Source: Sulfurimonas sp. HSL-1716
GTDB lineage: Bacteria; Campylobacterota; Campylobacteria; Campylobacterales; Sulfurimonadaceae
Direction: 5' to 3'
Length of the DNA stretch: 64,000 bases
Assembly: GCF_039645975.1 (NCBI RefSeq)
Contig: NZ_CP147918.1
Location: forward strand, 186,001 to 250,000
The translations under genes and the position numbers were made by a program. Under the pieces are notes generated by a model. That model was given only the letters and a program-made list of their open reading frames with translations. It ran no database searches and was not told the DNA's origin. This document shows positions 46,377 to 55,647 of this stretch, piece after piece (position 1 is the stretch's first letter; each line of letters begins with the position of its first letter).

Positions 46377-46561
46377 TGGCTAAGAAGTCAATGATCGCGA
46401 AAGCGAAAAGAACTCCAAAATTCAAAGTTCGTGGTTATACACGTTGTCAGATCTGCGGTCGTCCGCACTCTGTACTTCGTGATTTCGGTATTTGTCGCGT
46501 TTGCTTTAGAAAAATGGCAAATGAAGGGATGATCCCAGGCGTTAGAAAGTCAAGCTGGTAA
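46376..46561 (+). CDS. rpsN: Ribosomal protein S14, zinc-binding (type Z)
   Basis: 61 aa with four cysteines at residues 24, 27, 40 and 43 (CQIC...CRVC), so it is the zinc-containing short form rather than the longer cysteine-free type. The rest ([22 protein letters not shown]) is standard. A 43-base gap follows before rpsH. Confidence 0.97.
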   Translation: MAKKSMIAKAKRTPKFKVRGYTRCQICGRPHSVLRDFGICRVCFRKMANEGMIPGVRKSSW

Positions 46562-46604
46562 GAGGCTCGATACTTCTAATCGTTAATAGCAACAAGGAAA
46601 ATAG

Positions 46605-47000
46605 ATGATTAATGATTTAATTGCAGATGCGTTGACTCGTATTCGTAATGCAGCTATGCGCAGACTTGATGTAACAACACTTGTTCACAACAAATCTGTT
46701 GAGGCAATAGCAAATATTTTAGTAGAAAAAGGTTATATTGAAAGTTGTAACGTTGTCGAAGACGGCGTTAAAAAAACTATCAATGTTGTTTTGAAGTATG
46801 ATGAAAACGGTAAGACTGTAATCAACGAACTTAAACGTATATCTAAACCGGGTCGTCGTGTTTATAAACCGGCATCTGAGATCAAACGTTTTAAAAACGG
46901 TTACGGAACGATCATAGTAAGTACATCAAAGGGCGTAATCACTAACGATAAAGCACATGAGCTTAACGTTGGCGGCGAAGTTCTTTGTACAGTATGGTAG
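46605..47000 (+). CDS. rpsH: Ribosomal protein S8
   Basis: 131 aa; [13 protein letters not shown] and, near the C-terminus, [12 protein letters not shown] are canonical. S8 is the spc-operon regulator in E. coli. Preceded by AAGGAAAA and a short non-coding gap without evident structure. Confidence 0.97.
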   Translation: MINDLIADALTRIRNAAMRRLDVTTLVHNKSVEAIANILVEKGYIESCNVVEDGVKKTINVVLKYDENGKTVINELKRISKPGRRVYKPASEIKRFKNGYGTIIVSTSKGVITNDKAHELNVGGEVLCTVW

Positions 47001-47010
47001 GAGGTAGAAG

Positions 47011-47547
47011 ATGAGTCGTATTGGAAAAAATCCTGTAGAATTTTCTTCAGATATCAATGTTAAAGTTGATGGACCTGTTATCACTTTTACAAAAGGCAAA
47101 AACAGTGTTGATCTAGATACTAAAGGAAACGTCGGTATCGCTGTTGAAGGAAACACTTTAACTTTTAGCAAAAACTCTGATTCACGTGAAGACCGTGCGT
47201 TTTGGGGAACTTACCGTTCATTGGCGGCAAACATTGTAACTGGTCTAACGACTGGATATACTAAATCTTTAGAGATCAATGGTGTCGGTTACCGTGCTGC
47301 CGTTAAAGGAAATGTTCTTAACATGCAGCTTGGCTTTTCTCACGATATCGATTATGTGATTCCTGAAGGAATCGAGATCGTTGTTGACAAAAACATCATT
47401 ACCGTAAAAGGTATAGACAAACAACAACTCGGTCAGATATGTGCGGAGATCCGTGCGTTCCGTCCACCGGAGCCTTATAAAGGTAAAGGTGTTAAATATG
47501 TTGGTGAAGTTATCGTGCGTAAAGCCGGTAAAACTTCTAAGAAATAA
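47011..47547 (+). CDS. rplF: Ribosomal protein L6
   Basis: 178 aa; [10 protein letters not shown] at the start and [14 protein letters not shown] near the end are diagnostic. GGAGG precedes the ATG. Confidence 0.97.
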   Translation: MSRIGKNPVEFSSDINVKVDGPVITFTKGKNSVDLDTKGNVGIAVEGNTLTFSKNSDSREDRAFWGTYRSLAANIVTGLTTGYTKSLEINGVGYRAAVKGNVLNMQLGFSHDIDYVIPEGIEIVVDKNIITVKGIDKQQLGQICAEIRAFRPPEPYKGKGVKYVGEVIVRKAGKTSKK

Positions 47548-47560
47548 GGGAGGGTGATAG

Positions 47561-47917
47561 ATGAATGCTAAAGTTATGAAACAGAAATTGGCAAAACGTA
47601 TTCAACGTAAGCGCCGTATTCGTTCAAAGATATCTGGCAACACTACACTTCCTCGTGTTTCTGTGTTCCGTTCAAACAGATATTTGAGTGCACAGGCTAT
47701 TGACGATACGAATTCGACGACACTGGCGGCTATTCACTCAAAAGCAAATGGTCTTCGTGCAAACAAAGACGGTGCTGCCGCATTAGGTGCTGCATTCGCT
47801 GAGACACTTAAAAAAGCCGGTATCACTACAATTGTTTTCGATCGTAACGGTTACCAATATCACGGTGTTGTAGCTGCGTTTGGTGAAGCACTTCGTGCAA
47901 ACGAAATTAAGTTCTAG
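47561..47917 (+). CDS. rplR: Ribosomal protein L18
   Basis: 118 aa, typical L18: [20 protein letters not shown] and the C-terminal [21 protein letters not shown]. Binds 5S rRNA together with L5. Confidence 0.96.
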   Translation: MNAKVMKQKLAKRIQRKRRIRSKISGNTTLPRVSVFRSNRYLSAQAIDDTNSTTLAAIHSKANGLRANKDGAAALGAAFAETLKKAGITTIVFDRNGYQYHGVVAAFGEALRANEIKF

Positions 47918-47922
47918 GGGTC

Positions 47923-48366
47923 ATGATGGAAATCAATAGAGAAGATTTTGAAGAATCAATCGTAAATATTGGTCGTGTGACCAAAGTTGTAAAAGGTGGT
48001 AGACGCTTTCGTTTTACCGCACTGATCGTTGTCGGTAACAAAAACGGTACTGTCGGTTACGGTGTAGGTAAAGCTAAAGAGGTCCCGGATGCTATTCGTA
48101 AAGCAGTTGATAATGCGTTTAAGAACTTAACTACTGTTAAGATTAAAGGCAGTACAATAGCTCACGATATAGAGCATAAATATAACGCAAGCCGTGTTCT
48201 TTTGAAGCCAGCTTCAGAAGGTACGGGTGTTATCGCCGGTGGAGCTGCTCGTCCAGTTCTTGAGTTAGCGGGTATCCAAGATATCTTGACTAAATCTATC
48301 GGTTCAAACAATCCAAATACTTTGGTACGTGCTACAATCGAAGCTCTATCAAGAATAAAAGGATAA
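47923..48366 (+). CDS. rpsE: Ribosomal protein S5
   Basis: 147 aa with [21 protein letters not shown] and [18 protein letters not shown]. Two adjacent ATGs; either could be used. The next gene is directly rplO: rpmD (L30), which lies here in many bacteria, is absent. Confidence 0.97.
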   Translation: MMEINREDFEESIVNIGRVTKVVKGGRRFRFTALIVVGNKNGTVGYGVGKAKEVPDAIRKAVDNAFKNLTTVKIKGSTIAHDIEHKYNASRVLLKPASEGTGVIAGGAARPVLELAGIQDILTKSIGSNNPNTLVRATIEALSRIKG

Positions 48367-48369
48367 GAA

Positions 48370-48768
48370 ATGGCATTAGAAAACTTGACTCCTGCTCCCG
48401 GCTCTGTTGCTAACAGAAAAAGAATAGGCCGCGGACAGGGAAGTGGTACTGGTAAAACTGCCGGTAAAGGTAACAAAGGTCAAAAAGCTCGTACGGGTTA
48501 CAGCAGAAAACGTAACTTCGAGGGTGGACAACAGCCTTTAGCACGCCGTTTACCAAAAATCGGGTTTACAGTTCTTAACGATAAACCGTACGTGATCAAC
48601 GTAGAACGCATACCGGCTGTAGCCGAGCTTGCGGAGATCACGATGGAGACTATCCGTTCAGTGCATAAACTTGGAAAATCTGTAACAAAAGTTAAACTTG
48701 TCGGTTCGACTGCTAAAGACTTAGCATCTAAAATCAAAGACGAAAACGTTTTAACTACAGGTAAATAA
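48370..48768 (+). CDS. rplO: Ribosomal protein L15
   Basis: 132 aa; the Gly/Lys-rich N-terminal part ([18 protein letters not shown], then [18 protein letters not shown]) penetrates 23S rRNA. Three bases after rpsE and two before secY. Confidence 0.97.
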   Translation: MALENLTPAPGSVANRKRIGRGQGSGTGKTAGKGNKGQKARTGYSRKRNFEGGQQPLARRLPKIGFTVLNDKPYVINVERIPAVAELAEITMETIRSVHKLGKSVTKVKLVGSTAKDLASKIKDENVLTTGK

Positions 48769-48770
48769 TT

Positions 48771-50033
48771 ATGAATAAAAATCTCGTAAATAAGATCCTT
48801 ATTACGGTTGGTTTTTTATTCATCTACCGCTTACTGGCATATGTGCCGGTACCCGGTGTAGATGCGTCTGTCATCGCCTCTTTCTTCAATAATCATCATA
48901 ATGATGCTTTAGGTCTAATGAATATGTTCAGCGGTAACGCTGTCAAACGTATGTCGATCATCTCTCTTGGAATCATGCCTTATATCACCGCTTCAATTAT
49001 CATGGAGCTTTTAGCGGCTACTTTTCCAAATCTTGCGCAAATGAAAAAAGAGCGCGACGGTATGGTTAAATATATGCAGATTATTCGTTATGCGACTATT
49101 GTTATTACGATCATTCAGGCTATCGGAGTAAGTATAGGATTACAAAGTATGACGGGACCAAGCGGAAACAGTGCTATCTTAATAGACCATAATACATTTA
49201 TTTTATTATCTGCAGTCTCGATGCTTGCAGGGACCATGCTTCTTATGTGGATAGGAGAGCAGATAACTCAAAACGGTATCGGAAACGGTATCTCTTTAGT
49301 CATCTTTGCGGGTATCGTATCGGCTATTCCAAATGCGATCGGGCATACGTTTACGATGATCAATACGGGTGAGATGAGTTTTATCACTCTGATCGCTGTC
49401 GTTGCTTTGATCCTTGGAACTATCGGTGTCATCATCTATGTCGAACTCGGTGAGCGCCGTGTACCGGTTACATACGCTAAAAAGACTATGATGCAAAATC
49501 AAAACAAACGCGTTATGAACTATATTCCGATCAAAGTGAACCTTTCGGGCGTCATTCCGGTAATCTTTGCCAGTGCGATACTGATGTTCCCTATGACGGT
49601 GCTTTCAAGCAGTCAGAACCCTACGGTTCAGGCAGTAGCGGATTTCTTGCATCCGGGCAGTTATTTCTTTGAATTCTTGACATTCCTGTTCGTCGTGTTC
49701 TTTGCATTTTTCTATTCATCGATCACGTTCAATGCAAAAGATATCTCCGACAATCTAAAACGTCAAGGCGGTTTTATCCCTGGTATCCGTACCGGAGAAG
49801 CTACTAAAAACTTTTTGAACGTAACTGCCAGCAACCTTACTTTTACGGGTGCGCTTTACCTGGGTCTTATCGCAACATTGCCGTTTATGATCATAAAAGG
49901 GATGGGCGTTCCGTTTTATTTCGGAGGAACCGCGGTCTTGATCGTCGTTCAGGTTGCACTTGATACGATGAGAAAAATCGAAGCGCAAATATATATGAGC
50001 AAATATGAAACATTAAGTGCGGTTGGCTTATAA
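48771..50033 (+). CDS. secY: Protein translocase subunit SecY
   Basis: Ten-helix channel of the Sec translocon, 420 aa. Plug/TM2 region (FSGNAVKRMSIISLGIMPYI), the cytoplasmic loop before TM7 (ELGERRVPVTYAKK) and QGGFIPGIRTGE are conserved landmarks. Lies in the usual place after rplO. Two bases separate it from map. Confidence 0.98.
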   Translation: MNKNLVNKILITVGFLFIYRLLAYVPVPGVDASVIASFFNNHHNDALGLMNMFSGNAVKRMSIISLGIMPYITASIIMELLAATFPNLAQMKKERDGMVKYMQIIRYATIVITIIQAIGVSIGLQSMTGPSGNSAILIDHNTFILLSAVSMLAGTMLLMWIGEQITQNGIGNGISLVIFAGIVSAIPNAIGHTFTMINTGEMSFITLIAVVALILGTIGVIIYVELGERRVPVTYAKKTMMQNQNKRVMNYIPIKVNLSGVIPVIFASAILMFPMTVLSSSQNPTVQAVADFLHPGSYFFEFLTFLFVVFFAFFYSSITFNAKDISDNLKRQGGFIPGIRTGEATKNFLNVTASNLTFTGALYLGLIATLPFMIIKGMGVPFYFGGTAVLIVVQVALDTMRKIEAQIYMSKYETLSAVGL

Positions 50034-50035
50034 AA

Positions 50036-50794
50036 ATGGCTATTGCTCTTAGAAAACCTCAAGAGATAGATAAACTTCGAGCCGCCAACAAAATCGTTGG
50101 CGGCGCTTTAAAACTTCTTGTAGAAAATACAAAACCCGGAATTTCCTTAAAAGAGCTGGATGCAATGGCTGAAGATTACATCAGAAGTCATGACGCTAAA
50201 CCTTCGTTTAAAGGTTTGTACGGTTTTCCAAATGCCGTATGTACGTCTTTAAACGAGGTTATTATCCACGGGATACCGAGCGAATACAAGCTGCAAGAAG
50301 GAGATGTCATCGGTTATGATATCGGAACTGAACGAGAAGGATACTTCGGCGATGCGGCAGTTTCAGTCGGTGTCGGCAAGATAAGTGTTGAAGACGAAGC
50401 GTTGATCGCATGTGCGAAAGACAGCTTGTACTACGCTATTGAAAATATAAAAGAGGGGATACGCTTTAAAGAGTTGTCTCTTTTGCTGGAAAACTTTATA
50501 ATCTCAAGAGGATTCGTTCCTCTTAGAAACTTTTGCGGCCACGGTATCGGTAAAAAACCTCATGAAGAGCCGGAGATCCCGAACTATCTTGAGGGAGGCA
50601 ATCCCAAAGCAGGTCCGAAGATCAAAAACGGAATGGTTTTTTGTATAGAGCCGATGATATGTCAAAAAGAATCAAAGCCAGTTATCCTTGATAACGGCTG
50701 GGATGTAGTTAGTACCGACGGTTTGCGCGGTTCACATTATGAGCACACTGTCGCTATAGTTGGTGGCAAGGCTGAAATTTTATCTCTACCATAA
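50036..50794 (+). CDS. map: Methionine aminopeptidase, type I
   Basis: 252 aa. The metal-binding residues are visible: Asp in VIGYDIGTE, Asp in [10 protein letters not shown], His in FCGHGIG, Glu in FCIEPM and Glu in HYEHTV. Removes the initiator Met. It follows secY closely and shares the operon; infA begins 20 bases after its stop. Confidence 0.97.
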   Translation: MAIALRKPQEIDKLRAANKIVGGALKLLVENTKPGISLKELDAMAEDYIRSHDAKPSFKGLYGFPNAVCTSLNEVIIHGIPSEYKLQEGDVIGYDIGTEREGYFGDAAVSVGVGKISVEDEALIACAKDSLYYAIENIKEGIRFKELSLLLENFIISRGFVPLRNFCGHGIGKKPHEEPEIPNYLEGGNPKAGPKIKNGMVFCIEPMICQKESKPVILDNGWDVVSTDGLRGSHYEHTVAIVGGKAEILSLP

Positions 50795-50813
50795 GAGAAA
50801 CAAGGATTTAAAG

Positions 50814-51032
50814 ATGGCAAAATCAGATGTTATCGAGGTTGATGGCAAGATTGTTGAGGCTTTACCAAATGCAACATTTCGTGTAGAGCTGGATAATGGT
50901 CATATTATATTGTGTCATATCGCAGGAAAGATGCGTATGCACTATATAAAGATATTACCGGGTGACCGTGTAAAACTGGAACTAACTCCATACTCTCTTG
51001 ACAAAGGCCGTATCACTTACAGATACAAGTAA
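50814..51032 (+). CDS. infA: Translation initiation factor IF-1
   Basis: 72-aa OB-fold protein from ATG 50814, with AAGGA seven bases upstream; an earlier in-frame start inside map is not credible. [35 protein letters not shown] and [10 protein letters not shown] are canonical. It ends the operon; the rpmJ-rpsM group that follows in many genomes is not here. Confidence 0.97.
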   Translation: MAKSDVIEVDGKIVEALPNATFRVELDNGHIILCHIAGKMRMHYIKILPGDRVKLELTPYSLDKGRITYRYK

Positions 51033-51043
51033 CACACAAATTT

Positions 51044-51081
51044 CCTGCATGCAGCTTCTTGCATGCGGGGATCTTTATTTT
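51044..51081. terminator. Rho-independent terminator after infA
   Basis: A 9-bp GC-containing stem, CCTGCATGC (51044-51052) with GCATGCGGG (51061-51069; one T-G pair) and an 8-base loop, is followed by TTTATTTT. It ends the ribosomal operon and overlaps the stop codon of the convergent rhodanese gene, so it probably limits read-through in that direction too, although the T tract favours the plus strand. Confidence 0.85.
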
Positions 51082-51956
51082 AAGACCTCCCATTTAAAAC
51101 GTACCATAGGCGTATCGTCCCGATTCCCCCATTCTCTCATAGAAGCATCGTATATCTTCGCATTTTTAAGCCCCAGATGGTTGTATAATATATACCAGTT
51201 CATCGAAGCTTCAAGTCCGCTCGTACAGTAGGAGACGACTTCATCCTCAGCATGTAGATCATAACCTGTCAGAAACATCTCTTTTAACTCTTCATCCGAA
51301 CGCAGGGTTTCGTCTTTTAAGAACTTATCTTTCCAAAAACTAGACATTGCGTTTTTTATGTGTCCTGCACGTTTTACACCTTCAGGTATCGCCGTACCGT
51401 AATAAAATTCGGTTGAACGGGCGTCAAGCATAGGAATCTTGGAAATATTGTTTTTTACATAATCAAGACCGACTACGATGTTTGGATTGTAAACGGCAGT
51501 GAAGTTGCCCTCTTTGTTCGTTACGTTTTGAGTGGAGGAAAGAAGATTGCTTTCAAAAGTCCATGAAAGATATCCGCCGTCGAGGATAGATATGTCTTTT
51601 GCACCGTTTACGATAAGACAAAGTGCGAGATAGCTCTCTTTGAGCAGTTCTTTTTTATTTCCATGACCGTAAATAACGATTTGTGAATCGTTATTTATTC
51701 CTAGCCCGCGAGCCAGTTTTTGTATTTCTGCCGAGGGTTTCATGACCCGGTATGAGCCTGTCTGGTTTATAAATTTTGTCACATCCGCCAAAACGGCATT
51801 TTTGATATGCCCTTTTTTATATGTTGCGTGGTCGGTGACGTCTATAATGATCAGGTTCTTATCATCTATTTTTTTTTGAAGTTCATCGACGGAGATGAAT
51901 CCGCCGGATGCAAAAAGAGTTAAAGAAAAGAGGAGTATTGCCGTTATAAATTTCAT
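51075..51956 (-). CDS. Exported two-domain rhodanese (thiosulfate sulfurtransferase-like)
   Basis: 293 aa with a signal peptide (KFITAILLFSLTLFASG). Two rhodanese domains: the N-terminal one (about 20-140) has no catalytic cysteine (IVIYGHGNK where the loop is expected), and the C-terminal one (about 165-290) has Cys in VVSYCTSGLEAS, as in tandem-domain thiosulfate:cyanide or mercaptopyruvate sulfurtransferases. Periplasmic sulfur transfer fits a sulfur-oxidising organism. Start overlaps the chorismate mutase stop. Confidence 0.87.
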   Translation of the reverse strand: MKFITAILLFSLTLFASGGFISVDELQKKIDDKNLIIIDVTDHATYKKGHIKNAVLADVTKFINQTGSYRVMKPSAEIQKLARGLGINNDSQIVIYGHGNKKELLKESYLALCLIVNGAKDISILDGGYLSWTFESNLLSSTQNVTNKEGNFTAVYNPNIVVGLDYVKNNISKIPMLDARSTEFYYGTAIPEGVKRAGHIKNAMSSFWKDKFLKDETLRSDEELKEMFLTGYDLHAEDEVVSYCTSGLEASMNWYILYNHLGLKNAKIYDASMREWGNRDDTPMVRFKWEVLK

Positions 51957-52255
51957 TAAAAGTTTCCGCCGTTTCTGAATTCGGCTATTTCCGATTCCAC
52001 CATTTCATTGATCATGATCTTATAAAGCTCGGAGATAAGATTTGGAGAAAGGTTCAATGAAAGAGCTTTGTGACGGACTTTTTGCAGGACTGCGTCGACA
52101 CGTTCGGGGGCTTTGACCTCTTCGACGCTCTCTTTAAACGAAGCAGCCTGATGTACATAGCGGTTTCTTTTGGCGATAAGTTCGACTATCTCGTCATCCA
52201 GTTTATCTATCTCTTCTCTTACTTCCTGCAGCGAGGTACATTGTTTAATACTCAT
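51956..52255 (-). CDS. Chorismate mutase, AroQ type
   Basis: About 99 aa from ATG 52255, preceded by AAGGA; the TTG at 52273 is an alternative. All-helical AroQ pattern: EVREEIDKLDDEIVELIAKR with the Arg and Asp of the active site, KRNRYVHQAASFK and a C-terminal Glu. Monofunctional form; the phenylalanine/tyrosine branch usually has it fused to prephenate dehydratase in many Campylobacterota. A PchB-like lyase activity cannot be excluded. Co-oriented with the rhodanese gene. Confidence 0.85.
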   Translation of the reverse strand: MSIKQCTSLQEVREEIDKLDDEIVELIAKRNRYVHQAASFKESVEEVKAPERVDAVLQKVRHKALSLNLSPNLISELYKIMINEMVESEIAEFRNGGNF

Positions 52256-52415
52256 TTTTAATCCTTGATCCAAGTATTTGCGAAAAAATCGATTTCATCG
52301 TATAGTATCTGATAAAATCTAAAAAAACTGTAAAAGCTGACACTGTTTTTATTAACACTACTGTAACTATTTTCGTGTAAGATTCTAAGAATCCTTAAAA
52401 TTCAAAGCTTGATTT

Positions 52416-52443
52416 AAAAGTGATATGTCCATTTATCACTTTT
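52416..52443. terminator. Bidirectional terminator
   Basis: A perfect 10-bp stem, AAAAGTGATA (52416-52425) and TATCACTTTT (52434-52443), with an 8-base loop and T runs on both strands. It overlaps the stop codon of the lipoprotein gene and ends the Mla-type operon read on the minus strand. Confidence 0.75.
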
Positions 52444-53092
52444 AGTCACTGAGTATTTTCAATCTTTTCATGATCAGGCCTTTTTCGTTATCATCGGTTA
52501 TTTTAGTTTTATAAAACTTCATCCAGCTTACAACGGCTTTCTTGTAACCGTAGAACGAGGCCTCCTCGATAATTTTTTTGACGGTATCTGCACTTAAGGC
52601 ATCCTTTATCAGCGAAGCGGCTATCATTTTCGAGACTATGTCGTCCATTTTCTGCACCTCTTTTTGCGCATCTTTATAATCACCGTTTTCTTTGAACGCG
52701 GCAAAGTCCCTGTATCTCGAAGGCAGATTCTTGATCTCTTCTTTAGTGATCCTGTTTTGTAAAAACAGGTAATAGCCGTGCAGTTCGTCTGAGACCACAA
52801 GAGAGTCTAAATCTTTGTACTTTTCGCAGCTATCTTTTTTTAAAACACCCGTATGTAATGCGCATTCACTTAAGTAGATTCTTGCCAGAGTATCCAGATC
52901 GGCACTTTGTTTTGCATATTTTACGGCGCGTTTGAGATCGGTGTCTGCAAGATTGTCCTCATTTTTCAAATAGTATCTTTTATAGCTTTCATATGCATTT
53001 ATACTGTTTATCTGCCAATCGTTTTTCGGAGTTGCAAACGAACAGCCAGCAAGAAGAACAAGAGTACATGAAAGAAGTATATATTTTATCAT
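52442..53092 (-). CDS. Putative lipoprotein of the Mla-type locus
   Basis: 216-aa protein with a lipoprotein signal (LVLLAGCSF; the lipobox LAGC ends at Cys16). The mature part is helical and charged, with no recognised domain. It overlaps the MlaD gene (ATGA). The gene order permease, ATPase, MlaD, lipoprotein matches the Campylobacter iamB-iamA locus (Cj1646 to Cj1649), so it is probably an outer-membrane or periplasmic partner in lipid transport. Confidence 0.7.
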   Translation of the reverse strand: MIKYILLSCTLVLLAGCSFATPKNDWQINSINAYESYKRYYLKNEDNLADTDLKRAVKYAKQSADLDTLARIYLSECALHTGVLKKDSCEKYKDLDSLVVSDELHGYYLFLQNRITKEEIKNLPSRYRDFAAFKENGDYKDAQKEVQKMDDIVSKMIAASLIKDALSADTVKKIIEEASFYGYKKAVVSWMKFYKTKITDDNEKGLIMKRLKILSD

Positions 53093-54024
53093 GGCAGCAC
53101 GACCTTGCTTTTTTTATCGTCTTGAAGCAGAGCGTCCACTTTTTCCATCACCTTATTGGTCTTATCTATACCCGTCATTATCTGCTCTTTTATGGTTGTG
53201 AGATCCTTATCGTAGCCGCCGACCGCTTTTACCGTACCGTTGAGGGTTTTTAATTTTTGCTGTATATCTTTCATGATGAGATTGATGTTTTGTAACGCTT
53301 CATTGGACGGTTTTACCAGGTTTTCGTTCAGTCCGCCCATGATCTTATCGAGTTTAACGCTGATATCATGTATTTGCTGCATAGTCTTTTGCGTCTCATT
53401 TAAAGAGGAGACAAGTGCATCTGTGCTGTTTTGATCTCCGGTTATGCTTGTAAGCAGAGACTTGTTATTTGCTATGCGGGTCGTGATAGTGTCTATGTTC
53501 TTCATCGAATGCGCCAGTTCGCCTTTATCGCTGGAGAGTCTTGAAGTGATCGTTTCGATGTTGTCTATGATTTTTATCATCTTTGTGATTGCAGGTTGAA
53601 GTTTTGTGATCATATCGTTGATATCGTCGCTTTCTAAAAGCTCAAGAGTTGTATTCGGCTTAAGAGGGGTGTTGCCTACCGTCGTTAGAATTTCTATATG
53701 CGGAGAGCCGATAAGCGGTTTTACCAAAAGCAGCACGGAGTACTTACACACCCACTTGCTGTTCTCTTTGGAAACGGAGAAGACAAGATGGACGTTGCCG
53801 TCGTCGGTGAGCCTTATGTCATCGATCGTACCTATGTCAAAGCCCGAATATGAAAGAGGCATACCGACCTTAAAAGGAGCGGCGCTTGCGGCATAGAAGT
53901 TGTAGCTGTATCTTTTTTCAAAAGCGCCTTTCTCTTTGAGGATAAGATAGAAAAAAATGGTCAGGACGCTTGTGAGAACGATCACGAAGACACCGACTGC
54001 TAATTTCATTCTGCTATATGGCAT
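53089..54024 (-). CDS. MlaD family substrate-binding protein (MCE domain)
   Basis: 311 aa. One N-terminal TM anchor (VGVFVIVLTSVLTIFFYLI, ~residues 10-28), then an MCE domain (about 38-118; GMPLSYSGFDIGTIDDI) and a long coiled-coil tail (~150-300) with many polar repeats. The coiled coil may form a tunnel across the periplasm, as in other long MCE proteins. Start ATG 54024 has AAGGAG four bases upstream; ATG 54009 would give an ATGA junction but has no Shine-Dalgarno. Confidence 0.85.
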   Translation of the reverse strand: MPYSRMKLAVGVFVIVLTSVLTIFFYLILKEKGAFEKRYSYNFYAASAAPFKVGMPLSYSGFDIGTIDDIRLTDDGNVHLVFSVSKENSKWVCKYSVLLLVKPLIGSPHIEILTTVGNTPLKPNTTLELLESDDINDMITKLQPAITKMIKIIDNIETITSRLSSDKGELAHSMKNIDTITTRIANNKSLLTSITGDQNSTDALVSSLNETQKTMQQIHDISVKLDKIMGGLNENLVKPSNEALQNINLIMKDIQQKLKTLNGTVKAVGGYDKDLTTIKEQIMTGIDKTNKVMEKVDALLQDDKKSKVVLP

Positions 54025-54422
54025 AGGTCTCCTTCGTAATTGGTCTGATTGTTTTTCATATCCGCTATTATTATATCTTTTTTTATATCCAGTTTGTAGA
54101 TAACTTCGGCTATCTCTTTTATACTGGTAAGCGAGGTGATGAAACTAAAGGGCGTCACTATGACGATTCTTTCGTTATCGTTCATCAAGGCGCGAAGGAG
54201 CATGGCGCAGAAGATTTCGAACTCGCTGCACTGGGAGGCTCTTTTTTGAGCTATCTCTTCAAGGGCTATAATCCTTAAAAGTTCTAGTGCCTCCGCTTCG
54301 GCTTTTATGACCTGTTTGTACGCATGAACTTCTTGGATTATAGCGATGTTCTCTACGATATTGAGATTCGATATAAGCGGTATATGCTCCCTGATAACGG
54401 TTGTATCTTGCAGAGAGTCCAC
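54006..54422 (-). CDS. Short MlaF-like ABC ATPase remnant/partner without Walker A
   Basis: About 138 aa from GTG 54422. It sits where the ATPase of a Mla-type transporter belongs and reads like the later half of an ABC domain: the NLNIVENIAIIQE stretch after the Q loop, the helical domain, and a degenerate signature/Walker B region (QCSEFEIFCAMLLRALMNDNERIVIVTP). There is no P-loop (GxxGxGKS/T). The frame continues open upstream into the permease gene, but without a Walker A there either. ATP binding should therefore be impaired; it may work with another ATPase or have become structural. Campylobacter has a longer IamA here. Confidence 0.65.
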   Translation of the reverse strand: MDSLQDTTVIREHIPLISNLNIVENIAIIQEVHAYKQVIKAEAEALELLRIIALEEIAQKRASQCSEFEIFCAMLLRALMNDNERIVIVTPFSFITSLTSIKEIAEVIYKLDIKKDIIIADMKNNQTNYEGDLCHIAE

Positions 54423-54457
54423 ATACTCTTCAAGTTCATTATAGTGATGAAACAGTT

Positions 54458-55246
54458 TTATAGTAATTGCAGCAGTAATGATAACACCTCGATAACGAAG
54501 ATAGCGATAAAGAGCTTGACCATGCCGTTTAAAACGGAGATGGGGATGGCGCTGTAGCTCTGCATCGTTTTGAGCCCGCTGTATATGGGAATAAGCATGA
54601 TTACAAATCCGAATGCTACACTTTTAGAGATCAAAACGACGAGGTCTTTGACCTCGATGGAACTGATAAGCATCTTGATATAAGAGTTCATATCCATCCC
54701 CATGTAAAAGAGCGTAAATATATACCCGCTGCTTAGCATGATGATAGCAAAAATTATGGACAAAGACGTGACGCTCAGCATTCCTGCGAAGATCCTCGGG
54801 ATGAAAAGATAATCGATGAGATCGATCTTGAAGTGTTCGAGCGTGCTTAGTTCATGGTTGACTTTCATCACTGCTATTTCTGTATTGACCGCCGTACTTG
54901 AGCGCAGCGATATGAGCAGGGCAGTAAAAAAAGGTGCGAACTCATCGAGCGTAAAGTTGATGATGATAGATCCTATCTGGTCTTGAAGCGAATACTCAAA
55001 TGCCAAGGATACGACAAAACCTATGATGATAGAACCGAACAGAACCGCAAGAAAGGTAAAAAAAGGGATGATCTCCACGGCGGTAAAGTAGATCTGTTTT
55101 GTAAGCACCGTTATCATTGCGGGGTTGTAGCTTTTTGGTCTTAACATATGCACCATGCATATGATAGCGAACTTGATGGCTTCATATACGGATGAACCGG
55201 CTCTTATCGCAGCATTACCGATATTTTCTACAACATTTACAACCAC
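54458..55246 (-). CDS. MlaE-family ABC permease (IamB-like)
   Basis: 262 aa, with 5-6 predicted membrane helices (YFTAVEIIPFFTFLAVLFG, TSLSIIFAIIMLSSGYIF and a C-terminal pair). The central region has the MlaE signature EFAPFFTALLISLRSSTAVNTEI. Start GTG 55246 with AGGTG seven bases upstream. It forms the transmembrane part of a retrograde or anterograde lipid transporter with the downstream ATPase-like, MCE and lipoprotein genes. Confidence 0.88.
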   Translation of the reverse strand: MVVNVVENIGNAAIRAGSSVYEAIKFAIICMVHMLRPKSYNPAMITVLTKQIYFTAVEIIPFFTFLAVLFGSIIIGFVVSLAFEYSLQDQIGSIIINFTLDEFAPFFTALLISLRSSTAVNTEIAVMKVNHELSTLEHFKIDLIDYLFIPRIFAGMLSVTSLSIIFAIIMLSSGYIFTLFYMGMDMNSYIKMLISSIEVKDLVVLISKSVAFGFVIMLIPIYSGLKTMQSYSAIPISVLNGMVKLFIAIFVIEVLSLLLQLL

Positions 55247-55306
55247 TTTTATACACCTCTGTATGATTACGTGCTATTTTACCTTTATAATATCACAAAA
55301 ATGGTG

Positions 55307-55618
55307 TTAAAAAAATAGCCAGACAAGCAGACCAAAGCCAACTGTGAGGTTTAACCAGCTGACACCGTCTTCAAACATCATCACAAGAAGTTTATAATAG
55401 TAGTACATCTCGGTACTGTTTGGCTGCAGAAGCTGGGCATTTGCATACGAGGTTATGTCGGCTCCGTAAAAAAATGCCACGACCTCTGGCAGTATGAAAA
55501 AGAAAATGATCCCCAAAAATCCCCATATCGTTTTTTCCGGTTTCATAGAAGCAATGGTTTTTTTTGCGACCGGGTTTTGCGCGATTTGTTTTGCTTTTTC
55601 CTGTAATATTCTTTTCAT
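55307..55618 (-). CDS. Small membrane protein, unknown function
   Basis: 103 aa with two hydrophobic segments (GFLGIIFFFILPEVVAFFYG and WLNLTVGFGLLVWLFF) and a basic N-terminus. No family recognised. It lies about 60 bases upstream of the mlaE-like gene in the same direction and 29 bases after the GGDEF-EAL gene, so it may belong to either unit. Confidence 0.65.
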   Translation of the reverse strand: MKRILQEKAKQIAQNPVAKKTIASMKPEKTIWGFLGIIFFFILPEVVAFFYGADITSYANAQLLQPNSTEMYYYYKLLVMMFEDGVSWLNLTVGFGLLVWLFF

Positions 55619-55647
55619 ATCCGTTTTTATTTCTTATAGATAAGCAC

